A stretch of DNA of 64,000 nucleotides from Shewanella pneumatophori (GCF_023283895.1 NZ_JAKILB010000005.1:62001-126000), one strand, 5' to 3'; counted from the first letter of the stretch, positions 1-10,278 are shown. Numbers and translations: made by a program. The notes: a model not told the origin generated them from the sequence alone.

Positions 1-309
1 AATCCCTGCCAAAATTATTTGCTTTCGGCCCAGTTGAGTTAGCTGTTGCTGTAATTCATAGGCTTGCCAGCCACTAAAGTGATGTTTACTGATAGGGGCA
101 AATGGTTTGATGGCGTTGGCGATATTTGAGCTAGTGGCACCAAGTTTATCGGGTAGCTGCTCTAAACATAGAACTGGTATATCAAAAAGTTGTACGCCTT
201 TAATCAGTGTTTCTAAGTTTTGATGTAGCTGCTCGCTTTGTTCAACTACACGCGCCAATTGACCTTGTACATCAACCACTAGTAATACACATTGTTCTGC
301 TTTGAGCAT
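1..309 (-). CDS. Isochorismatase-like cysteine hydrolase, C-terminal part outside window
   Basis: The reverse strand reads open from 309 to base 1 (103 codons) and the gene continues beyond the window. The protein begins MLKAEQCVLLVVDVQGQLA, the first strand and catalytic-Asp region (VVDVQ) of the isochorismatase-like/YcaC hydrolase fold. A Lys in PISKHHFSGW near residue 75 fits the second triad member, and the catalytic Cys would lie outside the window. Two ATGs, at 315 and 309, are in frame. GAGGAA abuts the first but sits 6 nt before the second, so I prefer 309. The substrate cannot be told. It is divergent from glnK. Confidence 0.7.
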   Translation of the reverse strand, partial: MLKAEQCVLLVVDVQGQLARVVEQSEQLHQNLETLIKGVQLFDIPVLCLEQLPDKLGATSSNIANAIKPFAPISKHHFSGWQAYELQQQLTQLGRKQIILAGI

Positions 310-449
310 GTTCATTTCCTCATTGGCATATAGGCACGGCTTGTTTTTAAGCTGATTGTAATAGTACAGCCTTACTATCTGCCTCCAATTGGCGATAAGT
401 CTAACGACTGAGCTACCGATGCTTTACAACAGTGCATTTGAGTAACCTA

Positions 450-466
450 CGCACATCATTGGTGCA
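450..466. promoter_or_regulatory. Candidate NtrC (NR-I) binding site
   Basis: CGCACATCATTGGTGCA is a near-palindrome that matches the enterobacterial NtrC enhancer pattern TGCAC-N7-GTGCA at nearly every position. It is centred about 100 bp upstream of the predicted glnK transcription start, a usual enhancer distance. The match was made by eye. The link to nitrogen control is inferred from the downstream glnK-amtB genes. Confidence 0.6.
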
Positions 467-528
467 TAAATAGTCAGTGGATAAAGTCGAGATCTATTTA
501 GTCACTTGATTATTATGGTTTTTATATT

Positions 529-545
529 TTGGCCTAATGCTTGAA
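529..545 (+). promoter_or_regulatory. Candidate sigma-54 promoter of glnK-amtB
   Basis: TTGGCCTAATGCTTGAA has GG (531-532) followed after exactly 10 bases by GA (543-544), one change from the invariant GG-N10-GC. The flanking TTGGC and TTGAA also fit the -24/-12 consensus. The start would be near 556, about 30 nt before glnK. With the NtrC-like site at 450-466 this is the classical arrangement for a nitrogen-limitation operon. Confidence 0.55.
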
Positions 546-555
546 TTGTATTTAA

Positions 556-924
<369 letters not shown>

Positions 925-938
925 AAGGGGACAAGCAA

Positions 939-2189
939 ATGGATGATTTAGCCAAGTTGGGATTAACAGTAACTGAGTTACGCTTTGCCCTAGATACTTT
1001 CTATTTTTTAATTTCTGGAGCCTTAGTTATGTGGATGGCGGCAGGTTTTGCCATGCTTGAAGCAGGGCTTGTACGTTCTAAAAACACCACTGAAATTTTG
1101 ACCAAAAACGTGTGTTTGTATTCTATCGCTTGTGTGATGTATCTAATTGTTGGTTACAACATTATGTATGTTGATAGTGCTGAAGGCGGCTGGCTGCCAT
1201 CATTTGGTAGTTTAATTGGCTCGCAAGATGCTGATGCCGACCATGCTTTAGAGTCTGATTTCTTCTTCCAGGTTGTGTTTGTGGCAACAGCAATGTCTAT
1301 TGTGTCTGGAGCGGTTGCTGAGCGCATGAAGCTATGGGCGTTTTTAATTTTCTCAGTGTTTATGACTGCCATTATTTATCCAGTGGAAGGTTATTGGACA
1401 TGGGGCGGCGGGTTTTTAGCTAAAGCAGGTTTTGTCGACTTTGCTGGTAGTGGCATTGTGCATATGGCCGGCGCTGCTGCGGCGATTTCTGGTGTGCTGC
1501 TATTAGGTGCTCGAAAAGGTAAGTATGGTGCAAATGGTCAGGTGAATCCTATTCCGGGTTCAAACTTACCTATGGCAACTTTAGGTATGTTTATTCTTTG
1601 GATGGGCTGGTTCGGCTTTAACGGTGGTTCACAGCTGTTGGTGTCAGATGCTGAAAACGCCAGCGCTGTTGCTAAGATTTTTGTTAATACTAACTCTGCT
1701 GCCGCTTTTGGTGCTTTATCAGCATTAATCGTTTGCCGTTTGATTTGGGGCAAAGCTGATTTGACGATGATCTTAAACGGTGCATTAGCAGGCTTGGTGG
1801 CAATTACTGCGGATCCATTATCACCTTCATTAGCCATGGCCGGTGTAATTGGTATAGTGGCTGGTGGGCTGGTTGTATTTTCAATTGTGGCATTTGATAG
1901 AGTGAAAATTGATGATCCTGTAGGTGCTATTTCGGTGCACGGCGTAGCAGGTTTACTTGGTTTAGTGTTGGTGCCTTTATCTAATCCTGAGGCGACATTG
2001 ATTACCCAGCTATATGGCGCAGCAGTCATTTTTGCTTGGGTGTTTTCTGCATCGACAGTTGTTTGGTTGGCACTTAAACTCACTATGGGAATTCGTGTTA
2101 CAGAAGAGGAAGAGTATAACGGTATGGACGCATCGGATTGTGGTATTGATGCTTACCCTGAGTTTGTATCGATTAAAAGCTCGAGTTAA
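939..2189 (+). CDS. amtB: Ammonium channel/transporter AmtB
   Basis: A 416-residue inner-membrane protein with about 11 hydrophobic helices. It carries the family's pore twin-histidine pair: His175 in SGIVHMAGA and His334 in ISVHGVAGLLG. The phenylalanine-rich stretch at 108-110 is in the gate region. It conducts ammonium/ammonia inwards for assimilation. The N-terminus begins directly with the first amphipathic and hydrophobic helix and has no obvious cleavable signal, unlike E. coli AmtB. It is the second gene of glnK-amtB and is followed by a clear terminator. The partner is GlnK. Confidence 0.95.
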   Translation: MDDLAKLGLTVTELRFALDTFYFLISGALVMWMAAGFAMLEAGLVRSKNTTEILTKNVCLYSIACVMYLIVGYNIMYVDSAEGGWLPSFGSLIGSQDADADHALESDFFFQVVFVATAMSIVSGAVAERMKLWAFLIFSVFMTAIIYPVEGYWTWGGGFLAKAGFVDFAGSGIVHMAGAAAAISGVLLLGARKGKYGANGQVNPIPGSNLPMATLGMFILWMGWFGFNGGSQLLVSDAENASAVAKIFVNTNSAAAFGALSALIVCRLIWGKADLTMILNGALAGLVAITADPLSPSLAMAGVIGIVAGGLVVFSIVAFDRVKIDDPVGAISVHGVAGLLGLVLVPLSNPEATLITQLYGAAVIFAWVFSASTVVWLALKLTMGIRVTEEEEYNGMDASDCGIDAYPEFVSIKSSS

Positions 2190-2224
2190 CTCAATCTATT
2201 TGCATTGACAATGCTAAATATTAA

Positions 2225-2250
2225 AACAGAGCTTTGGCTCTGTTTTTTTT
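2225..2250 (+). terminator. Rho-independent terminator of glnK-amtB
   Basis: AACAGAGC and GCTCTGTT form an 8-bp stem with loop TTTG, followed directly by a T run. It lies about 35 nt after the amtB stop. Confidence 0.85.
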
Positions 2251-2397
2251 ATGACTATTGCTCGGGAATTGTTGTTTTTAAGTAAGTACTTGTAGGTAAT
2301 AATCTGTAATTAAAATTGTGTTAATTGGTAAATCTTTATACGGGTTGTAGTCGATTTACGCTAAAGTAGCGCTAACTAGGTAAAACGAGGAGCGATT

Positions 2398-2772
2398 ATG
2401 CATTGGGTTATACAAGCAGTTAAAGTGTGCATGTATAAGTTGCGGCTTGTTAGTTCATTTAGCCTTGGAGCGCTACTTTGCCTAGTATCGATTACGAGTG
2501 CATCCGCTGGGCAGGTGGTCGTAAGAAAGTCGAGTGAACCATTTGATGCTTTTGCGGTGCGAGATGAAGTGCAGCGTAAACATCAGTGGCAAGAAGCGCT
2601 GCGTTATCAGCAACAGTTGCAAATTTTACAAAGCTTGCCTATTGGATGTTTAGCGGTTGTGGCTCCTTATCAGCACTTTGCTTGCCAAGGTTTGTATTAC
2701 CGACCTTATCAGTACCAAAATCAGCAGCTTTATATTCAAATTGACCCTCCAAGCAAAACTGACACACCTTAG
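2398..2772 (+). CDS. Small exported protein of unknown function
   Basis: 124 residues. The start at 2398 is supported by AGGAG 7 nt upstream. The N-terminus has a long basic n-region, a hydrophobic core (LGALLCLVSI) and an ASA-G cleavage-like site near residue 37. An internal Met12 could also start a conventional signal peptide. The mature part is about 85 residues, rich in Gln and Tyr, with two Cys (CLAVVAPYQHFAC) that could form a disulfide in the periplasm. I do not recognise the family. It is a single gene with its own upstream region. Confidence 0.6.
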   Translation: MHWVIQAVKVCMYKLRLVSSFSLGALLCLVSITSASAGQVVVRKSSEPFDAFAVRDEVQRKHQWQEALRYQQQLQILQSLPIGCLAVVAPYQHFACQGLYYRPYQYQNQQLYIQIDPPSKTDTP

Positions 2773-3055
2773 CCATTCTTGCTTAAGTAAATCGAGCGCT
2801 GTATTAGCCAGATAAAGTATCAATTGAGCTAGTATTCTAGATTGAATATAGATTGCTAGCTGTTGTTTCTTACTGCTAACCCATCTCTTTGTAATTTATT
2901 CTTTATTACTTGCTCTTTATTATTTATCGGGGACTCGCATTTACTGGTTTAATTGCAGGCTATACATTTTAGTCGCTGGTTTTTTGTGCTTTTTTCATCC
3001 AGATTCATATTAATGACATATGCTTAATGTATAGAGCCTTTGTGTTGAGTGTGCG

Positions 3056-4222
3056 ATGAAACGACCCATTTTGCTTCTTTTCGGATTAATTACTTGTCTA
3101 CTTTTTGGTTGTGCCAGCCAACAGAGTAAGCCTAGTGTTGATTTAACCCCTTATTTCCATGATTCACATTTCACGCCGGTTTCCTCGTTAGCAAGTCCAG
3201 AAGAGTTGTTTGAATTACCCCCTGAAGCAATTGCTGAGTTAAAGCGTGCGCAGCAACGCTCGAACAAATATCAACAACAATCTAAATCAATGGTGCATGA
3301 ATGGCTTGCAAACTATATTAATGCTGATGATGGCGGCTTTAAGTATGCAGACAATGTGACTCGAACTGCGAGTGAAACCTTTAACGATCGCGAGGGTAAC
3401 TGTTTGTCGTTAGTGGTATTAACTGCTGCGCTAGCTGAGGCTGTTGATGTAAAGGTTGAATTTCAAGACATTGGTATTCCGCCCATATGGGATAAGCAAG
3501 GTGGTTTCTACTTAGTCAATGGTCATATCAATTTAGTACTATTGCCTCAGGAAAAGGGCAATGTGTTTAATCTGTCTACTCGCTCAATTCAAATCGACTT
3601 TTTACCTGAACGTGCAATGCAGGGCTATAACAAACAAAGAGTTAATAAGTCGACAGTTATTTCAATGTTTTATAATAACTTAGCTGCGGAAGCATTAGTT
3701 GCTGGTGATTATGATAAGGCTTACAGCTTGCTAAAACTGGCGCTTAACGAGCAGAGCCATTTTCTGCCAGCGTTAAATACCTTAGCTGTGTTGTATCGTT
3801 ATAAGGGGATGAACCGTGAGGCTGAGGCGCTCTATCGTTATGCGTTAACTGTAAGCCCAGAAGACATGAATGCCTTAAATAATTACGCGATTATGTTGGC
3901 AGCGCAAGATAGGCTAGAAGAGTGGGCTGATGTGCATAGAGTGCTAGAGCTCGCTCGTATACGTAACCCTTATTACTATTATGGTATGGCACAGCAGGCC
4001 TATTTAGATAGGCAGTATCAAGACGCGTTGGCTTGGTATAAGCGAGCCATTGCAAAGGCTGATTATCGCCATGAGTTTTACTTTGGTCTATCGCGTACCT
4101 ATTGGGTTACTGGCGATGAAAAACGTGCTCAGCAAAATTTGCAAAAGGCCTTATCGCTAACTAAAGACGAACGTAATAAACAGCGTTATCAGTCAAAACT
4201 GCAGGCTATGCGCAGTCATTGA
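3056..4222 (+). CDS. TPR lipoprotein with transglutaminase-like N-terminal domain
   Basis: 388 residues. The N-terminus is a lipoprotein signal with lipobox LLFGC (Cys19). Residues about 75-185 resemble a transglutaminase-like/papain-type fold, with GNCLSL (Cys116), NGHINL (His157) and QIDFLP (Asp181) in the order of a Cys-His-Asp triad. Residues about 210-385 hold tetratricopeptide-like helices (for example ALNTLAVLYRYKGMNREAEA and the repeat from DALAWYKRAIAKA). This suggests an envelope-anchored protein that binds, and perhaps cleaves or crosslinks, a partner. The ribosome site is weak. No neighbour gives a pathway. The domain call is from motif order by eye. Confidence 0.7.
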   Translation: MKRPILLLFGLITCLLFGCASQQSKPSVDLTPYFHDSHFTPVSSLASPEELFELPPEAIAELKRAQQRSNKYQQQSKSMVHEWLANYINADDGGFKYADNVTRTASETFNDREGNCLSLVVLTAALAEAVDVKVEFQDIGIPPIWDKQGGFYLVNGHINLVLLPQEKGNVFNLSTRSIQIDFLPERAMQGYNKQRVNKSTVISMFYNNLAAEALVAGDYDKAYSLLKLALNEQSHFLPALNTLAVLYRYKGMNREAEALYRYALTVSPEDMNALNNYAIMLAAQDRLEEWADVHRVLELARIRNPYYYYGMAQQAYLDRQYQDALAWYKRAIAKADYRHEFYFGLSRTYWVTGDEKRAQQNLQKALSLTKDERNKQRYQSKLQAMRSH

Positions 4223-4696
4223 TTTTTGCTGCTTAGCCATAATCCCTGCCACTCGATTTACCCTATCTATGATTAAAGCCGCTGCTTAAGGCTACTATTT
4301 TTCCGCCGCTATTTTAATGCAATCTTAGCTGCTTATTTGCCTATGGCTGTGTTGTTTTTTAGGTAGAAAGCTTAGTTGTGATTATAGGGGATGGGTCAAT
4401 ATTATAGCTAAGCCTAATTTGAGTCTTAGCAAAAGATTAAATGTGTTTTCAATAAGCTTAGCTAGCTTTGCAATGACATATTTATGCTAATTAGATGTTT
4501 TATCGAACTAAATGGTTAATCAGGTGAGAGTTTATTTCTATTTTGTGAAAGTTATTTTTATTTTAAACAATAGTTTAAAAATATTTAAGTGAAATAATAA
4601 TAACTTGATTGCAATCTATGCTCATACTGGCTAAATTGACTGCAGTATCGCAATTGAGAGATCTGTATTCATAGGCTAGACGGAGCAAGTATTACC
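4223..4696. other. Intergenic region before aroG
   Basis: 474 AT-rich bases without a coding signal I trust. It must carry the aroG promoter. I looked for a TyrR-type TGTAAA-N6-TTTACA box and a TrpR operator and saw neither clearly. A GGAG lies about 11 nt before the aroG ATG. Confidence 0.5.
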
Positions 4697-5755
<1,059 letters not shown>

Positions 5756-5760
5756 GTAAA

Positions 5761-5784
5761 AAGGAGGCTAAGGCCTCCTTTTTT
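5761..5784. terminator. Bidirectional terminator between aroG and a small convergent gene
   Basis: AAGGAGGC and GCCTCCTT form an 8-bp stem with loop TAAG, with a T run downstream and an A run upstream. It can end aroG on the plus strand and the 58-aa gene on the minus strand. Confidence 0.88.
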
Positions 5785-5808
5785 AATTCGAATATTCAGC
5801 TGAGTGAA

Positions 5809-5985
5809 CTATTTTCCTTCTTGCTCAAGCAAGTATTGGTTAGCTTTCGCTAAGCTACCAAAAGAAGCAATAAGATTGTTTTGTCCCTTTTCCTGAATTT
5901 CAGGATTTCCAGATTGGGTCATCATCCATATCCATGTTTGGATGAGTGGTAAGGGGGGATATTGTGGCTTGGATGAGTCAAGCAT
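5809..5985 (-). CDS. Small unrecognised protein, 58 aa
   Basis: An open frame of 58 codons reads MLDSSKPQYPPLPLIQTWIW at the start and ends YLLEQEGK before TAG. AAAAGGA lies 7 nt before the ATG, a good ribosome site, and the shared terminator at 5761-5784 follows. The composition (Pro-rich start, then an amphipathic Gln/Leu-rich helix of about 35 residues) looks like a real soluble protein rather than a chance frame. I do not know its function. Confidence 0.6.
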   Translation of the reverse strand: MLDSSKPQYPPLPLIQTWIWMMTQSGNPEIQEKGQNNLIASFGSLAKANQYLLEQEGK

Positions 5986-6326
5986 GTTTGCATCCTTTTG
6001 TAGTTAACTTGAAAAGCGTCATATCGACTCTTCTAACTTGTTCACTTTTAATTTTGTAGCGCAGAGAATATCAAATTCTTTTCTTTGGGTTAACAGTATT
6101 TACGCGACTTAGTACAAAATAGTCGAAAAGTGTGTAAACCGGCTCAGTTTCTGAGTTCGTCTGCCGCTATATTGAGCTTAAAATAGTACGATAGCATAGT
6201 CGCGAGCAAGTGTTTGTTAACTTTTTTGTTACACCTGTGGTAGCTATCTTTTAGCTGAGAATCGCTAAATTCTTGTCGTACAATAGAAATTCTAGTCTAC
6301 ATATTCAACTTATTTTGGAAGTAAAA
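5986..6326. other. Intergenic region between a small gene and the ABC exporter
   Basis: 341 bases with divergent promoters presumably present. I see no strong repeat, operator or extra gene. The frame of the ABC exporter extends 18 codons further up (from a TTG at 6273), but no ribosome site supports that start. Confidence 0.4.
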
Positions 6327-8108
6327 ATGCGCCCTTCATTATATTTCGATGGCCCGGTCGGTAAGCTTAATTGGCATGTGTTGCGTATGTTATGGCCGTA
6401 TCTTATCGAGTTTAAGCAAAGGGTTGGGTTAGCGCTGTTGTGCTTGGTTGTAGCAAAAGTGGCCAGCGTGGGCTTGCCTTTTGTATTAAAGGCATTAGTT
6501 GATGGTTTATCTAATACTTCGACTGCGGAGCTTATATCGGTTCCAATCTCATTAGTCGTTGCTTATGGCTGTATTCGTTTACTTAATACATTGATCTCGG
6601 AAGTTCGAGATACTTTGTTTGGCCGAGTGACCGAACGAGCAATTCGTCGTCTAGGAATGGCTGTATTTGAACATCTACACCGATTAGATATGGCGTTTCA
6701 TTTAGAGCGCCGCACTGGTGGCCTGTCTCGAGATATAGAGCGCGGCACCAGTGGTATGAGTTTCTTGATGCGCTTTATGGTGTTCAATATTGTGCCGACG
6801 ATTTTAGAAATCGTATTGGTGGTAGGAATTTTATTTTACAACTATGGCTATAAGTTTGCGGGGGTAACCTTATTATCCGTGATAGCTTATGGAGCTTATT
6901 CGATAGTTGCTACCGAGTGGCGAACTGGCTACGTGCGCGATGCAGCAAAAGCCGACTCGGTTTCTAATACCCGAGCGATAGATAGCTTACTTAACTATGA
7001 AACGGTTAAGTATTTTAATAATGAGCAGTATGAGGCTAAGCAATATGATGTTGCGCTAGCCCACTGGGAAGATGCTAAGCGTAAAAACCGTTTATCTTTG
7101 TTTGCCTTAAACGCAGGTCAAGCTTGTATTATCTCGGTTGCTATGACACTTATGCTGGGGATGGCGGCATATGATGTGACCCAAGGTGTGATGACGATTG
7201 GTGACTTTGTGTTGATCAATGCGTTTATGATGCAGCTGTTTATTCCGCTTAATTTCCTTGGCTTTGTTTATCGAGAGATCCGTGGTGCATTTGCCAATAT
7301 TGAACGTATGTTCGATTTATTAGATAAAGTACCACTGATTAATGATCAGCAAGATGCGCATAACCAAGCGTTAATTCAAGGACGTGTGTCATTTGAGCAT
7401 GTTGGCTTTCGTTATGATTCTCGTACGATATTAGATGATGTGAGTTTTACCATTGAACCGGGCGAGAAAGTGGCGATTGTTGGTGACAGTGGGGCAGGCA
7501 AATCAACCTTAGTTAAACTGCTGTTCCGTTTTTACGATGTGGTAGATGGCAAGATTATGATTGATGGTCACGATATTCGGCATGTGACGCAAGATGTTTT
7601 AAGGCAAGCTATCGCTATTGTTCCGCAAGATACAGTTTTATTTAACGATACTTTGATTGAGAATATTCGTTATGGTCGCCCGGAAGCGAGCTTAGATGAA
7701 ATCAATGCTGCAATTAAAATGGCTCATTTGGGTAATTTTATCGCCAGTCTACCTGAGGGCGGCGACACTAAAGTGGGAGAACGCGGCTTAAAGTTATCAG
7801 GTGGTGAAAAGCAACGTGTTGCTATTGCTCGAGCTATTTTGAAAAAAGCACCAATTTTAGTGTTTGATGAGGCGACATCATCGTTAGATAGTCATTCAGA
7901 ACAAGCTATTTTGTCTGCCTTAAAAGAGGTGGCAAAAGGTCATACTAGTTTGGTTATTGCCCACAGATTATCGACCGTAGTCGATGCTGACCGGATTATT
8001 GTGCTTAGCCAAGGAAAGGTTGTTGAATCAGGAAGTCACAATGATTTACTCGCTAAAAAGGGCTTTTATGCCAAGTTATGGCGAGTGCAACAAGAAGCTA
8101 GTGAATAG
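6327..8108 (+). CDS. Atm1/HMT1-type ABC exporter, fused membrane and ATPase domains
   Basis: 593 residues from the ATG at 6327, chosen for its GGAAG ribosome site. The N-terminal ~320 residues are a six-helix type I exporter domain. NYETVKYFNNEQYEA, about 215 residues in, is the hallmark of the Atm1/ABCB7 (heavy-metal tolerance) branch. The ATPase domain has Walker A GDSGAGKST, signature LSGGEKQR and Walker B ILVFDEATSSLD. It acts as a homodimer in the inner membrane. The branch exports glutathione-linked sulfur or metal compounds, but the substrate here is not shown. It stands alone. Confidence 0.87.
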   Translation: MRPSLYFDGPVGKLNWHVLRMLWPYLIEFKQRVGLALLCLVVAKVASVGLPFVLKALVDGLSNTSTAELISVPISLVVAYGCIRLLNTLISEVRDTLFGRVTERAIRRLGMAVFEHLHRLDMAFHLERRTGGLSRDIERGTSGMSFLMRFMVFNIVPTILEIVLVVGILFYNYGYKFAGVTLLSVIAYGAYSIVATEWRTGYVRDAAKADSVSNTRAIDSLLNYETVKYFNNEQYEAKQYDVALAHWEDAKRKNRLSLFALNAGQACIISVAMTLMLGMAAYDVTQGVMTIGDFVLINAFMMQLFIPLNFLGFVYREIRGAFANIERMFDLLDKVPLINDQQDAHNQALIQGRVSFEHVGFRYDSRTILDDVSFTIEPGEKVAIVGDSGAGKSTLVKLLFRFYDVVDGKIMIDGHDIRHVTQDVLRQAIAIVPQDTVLFNDTLIENIRYGRPEASLDEINAAIKMAHLGNFIASLPEGGDTKVGERGLKLSGGEKQRVAIARAILKKAPILVFDEATSSLDSHSEQAILSALKEVAKGHTSLVIAHRLSTVVDADRIIVLSQGKVVESGSHNDLLAKKGFYAKLWRVQQEASE

Positions 8109-8196
8109 TTATTAAAGCTAGAGTTCAGCAAAGGTTCAGTTTCATATTGCTATAATCGCACATAAATTAACGGCAACGGATACTGAGAAGCTAACA

Positions 8197-8460
8197 ATGA
8201 AAAATATACCGATACTTGCGCAAATTGAAGGCCAAGACAGTAAAGTGAATACTGATTGGTTAGCGATTATGGCTACGCTAAAAAAGCGCGGACTAGAAAC
8301 TGACGAACTTGAAGTTGTATATTTTGAATTGCACGCAGGTATGCGTGTTACTACTCGAGGGCTGAGTTTGGCAAAAGCAATACCTGAGTCGCCGCAGGCT
8401 GGTCTTTTATATGAGCCAAAGTTTTCAGCTCGAGATTACGCAGGTATGCTCAGCGCTTAA
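8197..8460 (+). CDS. Small conserved-looking protein of unknown function
   Basis: 87 residues, soluble, mixed alpha/beta pattern, no Cys and no signal peptide. The start MKNIPILAQIEG is preceded by GAGAAG. I do not recognise the family. Its stop overlaps the stop of the convergent Cys-containing gene by 3-4 bases, which shows tight packing and argues that both frames are real. Confidence 0.55.
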   Translation: MKNIPILAQIEGQDSKVNTDWLAIMATLKKRGLETDELEVVYFELHAGMRVTTRGLSLAKAIPESPQAGLLYEPKFSARDYAGMLSA

Positions 8461-8654
8461 AAGTCGAGTTTACCTAGTTTCCAGCCGTCACAAATAAGCT
8501 TTGTTTTTGTTGAGGAGGCTTTCATTGGCGTTAATCCGGTGATTTTGCCTTCTCTAAAACAGACATGCTCCCCTTCTATCACTGTCATTCGCTCGCAACT
8601 ATTACAGCTATCAGACAAGGCTTTCGGTTTAGAGATCTGGTTTGAATTAGTCAT
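8457..8654 (-). CDS. Small four-cysteine protein, possible zinc ribbon
   Basis: 65 residues with Cys17, Cys20, Cys32 and Cys55. The CNSC pair followed by two single Cys could bind one Zn or an Fe-S centre. It lies 13 bp downstream of the histidine phosphatase on the same strand, so the two are probably cotranscribed, and AGGAAG precedes the start. No family recognised. A simple metal-binding role is inference. Confidence 0.55.
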   Translation of the reverse strand: MTNSNQISKPKALSDSCNSCERMTVIEGEHVCFREGKITGLTPMKASSTKTKLICDGWKLGKLDF

Positions 8655-8667
8655 CGAACTTCCTTAG

Positions 8668-9243
8668 CTATTGACCAAAATGAGATTGGCTTAAAACAAC
8701 CTCAGCATTTGGTTTTATATCCAATTGATACAGTTCACCAAAAGTTGATTCACTGATCTTTTTGATAGTGGGGCCACCAAGTGCGCTAATTATCATAGGA
8801 AGAGTATTAGAGTGTCCAGCAATTAAGCTATTGCCTGGCTCTTTATTTACTAAAGCGACAATATTATTTACATGAGCAGTTAGCCCAGATTTAGTTGCTG
8901 CAATGGTCACATTAAGCGCTTTATCTTTGGCTATAGGCGCTAGGGTTAATTGGGTTCTTTGATAATCAGAGGCAATCAGCTGAGATAATTCAAGCTGCGA
9001 TAACTGCTTAGCTAGTGCTTGCGATCTCGCTATTCCGGTCGGACTAAGCTTTGGATCTCGGTTATCAGATATATTCTTTTCGGCATGCCGAACTAACAAC
9101 ACGACTTTGGTTATATCGCTATTCTTATTAAGCGTGGGCTTGCTAACTGCGACTTGTGCGGCGAAAGAAAGATTGCCTAGCATGCTAACGGCAAGACAAG
9201 TACAAGCAAACAGTTTAATAAATGTTGGACTTATCAATTTCAC
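8668..9243 (-). CDS. Exported histidine phosphatase family protein
   Basis: 191 residues with an N-terminal signal (hydrophobic LFACTCLAVSML, cleavage near SFAAQ). It then has the phosphoglycerate-mutase/SixA-type fold: LVRHAEK with the phospho-accepting His, and IAGHSNTLPM with the second His. The short form resembles SixA-like or periplasmic phosphatases rather than glycolytic mutases. It acts in the periplasm on an unknown phosphoester. First gene of a two-gene minus-strand unit with the Cys protein. Confidence 0.8.
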   Translation of the reverse strand: MKLISPTFIKLFACTCLAVSMLGNLSFAAQVAVSKPTLNKNSDITKVVLLVRHAEKNISDNRDPKLSPTGIARSQALAKQLSQLELSQLIASDYQRTQLTLAPIAKDKALNVTIAATKSGLTAHVNNIVALVNKEPGNSLIAGHSNTLPMIISALGGPTIKKISESTFGELYQLDIKPNAEVVLSQSHFGQ

Positions 9244-9509
9244 GTAGGCTCCTCAATAGTGCCTTGTTGCTTTAACTTAGATTAAGCAACCGCAACAGTT
9301 TACACATAATAAAATCGGCAAGTCAGTAGATTAATGTTTCTGTTGCACAAATAAAAGCATATGCTTATTTATAGCTTTATCCTTAGGTAACGGCATGTTA
9401 CAGATTGTGCATTGTTACATACAAAGCTTAGTTTGATATGTTGTTACAGACGCAATTGAGCTTGGAGTGCTATTAGACCAGGTTCGTACAATAGACTTAG
9501 GGGCATGCT

Positions 9510-10259
9510 ATGTGGATAGAAGGACAGGTTGTATCTAGGCAAGATTGGAGCGATAAGCTCTTTTCTCTTCGAATAAAAGCCGATATTGGGGATTTCATTG
9601 CTGGTCAATTTATTAAGCTAAGCCAAGTTGTAGACGATAAAAGGATAGGACGAGCATATTCACTAGTTAACCCACCGGGGACTGACTACATTGAGATCTT
9701 GGCGGTTGCAGTAAACGATGGTCAGCTTTCTCCTAACCTGCAAGCGCTGGAAGTTGGTGATAGCATTGATGTTGCCACCAAAGCGACAGGTTTTATGACA
9801 CTCGATGAACTCCCTAAAAATGAGCAAAAGGGTAAACATCTTTGGTTTATCGCTACTGGGACGGCTGTTGGCCCATTTATCTCGATGATGGCAACGAATG
9901 AACCATGGCAATCTTATGACAAAGTAATATTGGTTTACGGAGTGCGAGAAGTACAAGATCTTGCCTATCTACAGCTACTTAAACAGTTTGAAGTAGACCA
10001 CCCTGAGCAATTCAAATTGGTGCTTTCAGTGACGAGAGAGCCTTTTGCTGACGCATTTAATCAAAGGATCCCTGAGTTGGTGGTTAATGGGGAGTTAGAG
10101 TCCAAAACCGGTATAAATATTAACTCAAGCGACTCACAAGTTATGTTGTGTGGTAATCCGGGTATGATTAGCGAGATGCAACAGCTGCTAACGGATAAGG
10201 GGCTAGTGAAAAACCTGCGCCGTGCACCTGGGCAAATCACAGTAGAGAAATATTGGTAA
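9510..10259 (+). CDS. fpr: Ferredoxin/flavodoxin-NADP+ reductase
   Basis: 249 residues, collinear with E. coli Fpr. RAYSLVNPP binds FAD, ATGTAVGPF is the NADP-binding loop, MLCGNPGMI is the conserved C-terminal nucleotide motif, and the chain ends in Tyr-Trp as in E. coli, with the terminal Trp stacking on FAD. It moves electrons between NADPH and ferredoxin or flavodoxin, supporting Fe-S enzymes and redox defence. A GST-family gene follows 19 bp on and may be cotranscribed. Confidence 0.92.
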   Translation: MWIEGQVVSRQDWSDKLFSLRIKADIGDFIAGQFIKLSQVVDDKRIGRAYSLVNPPGTDYIEILAVAVNDGQLSPNLQALEVGDSIDVATKATGFMTLDELPKNEQKGKHLWFIATGTAVGPFISMMATNEPWQSYDKVILVYGVREVQDLAYLQLLKQFEVDHPEQFKLVLSVTREPFADAFNQRIPELVVNGELESKTGININSSDSQVMLCGNPGMISEMQQLLTDKGLVKNLRRAPGQITVEKYW

Positions 10260-10278
10260 CTAATGGAAGAGCTTAACC

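Noticed and set aside
1154-2083. Long open frames on the opposite strand of amtB (1154-1372 and 1538-2083 minus)
   Set aside because: They lie wholly under a clear AmtB gene, lack ribosome sites and show no protein-like motif; shadow frames.
9351-9372. Palindrome AAGCATATGCTT upstream of fpr
   Set aside because: Only a 12-bp core is perfect and such AT-rich palindromes are common; no link to a regulator.
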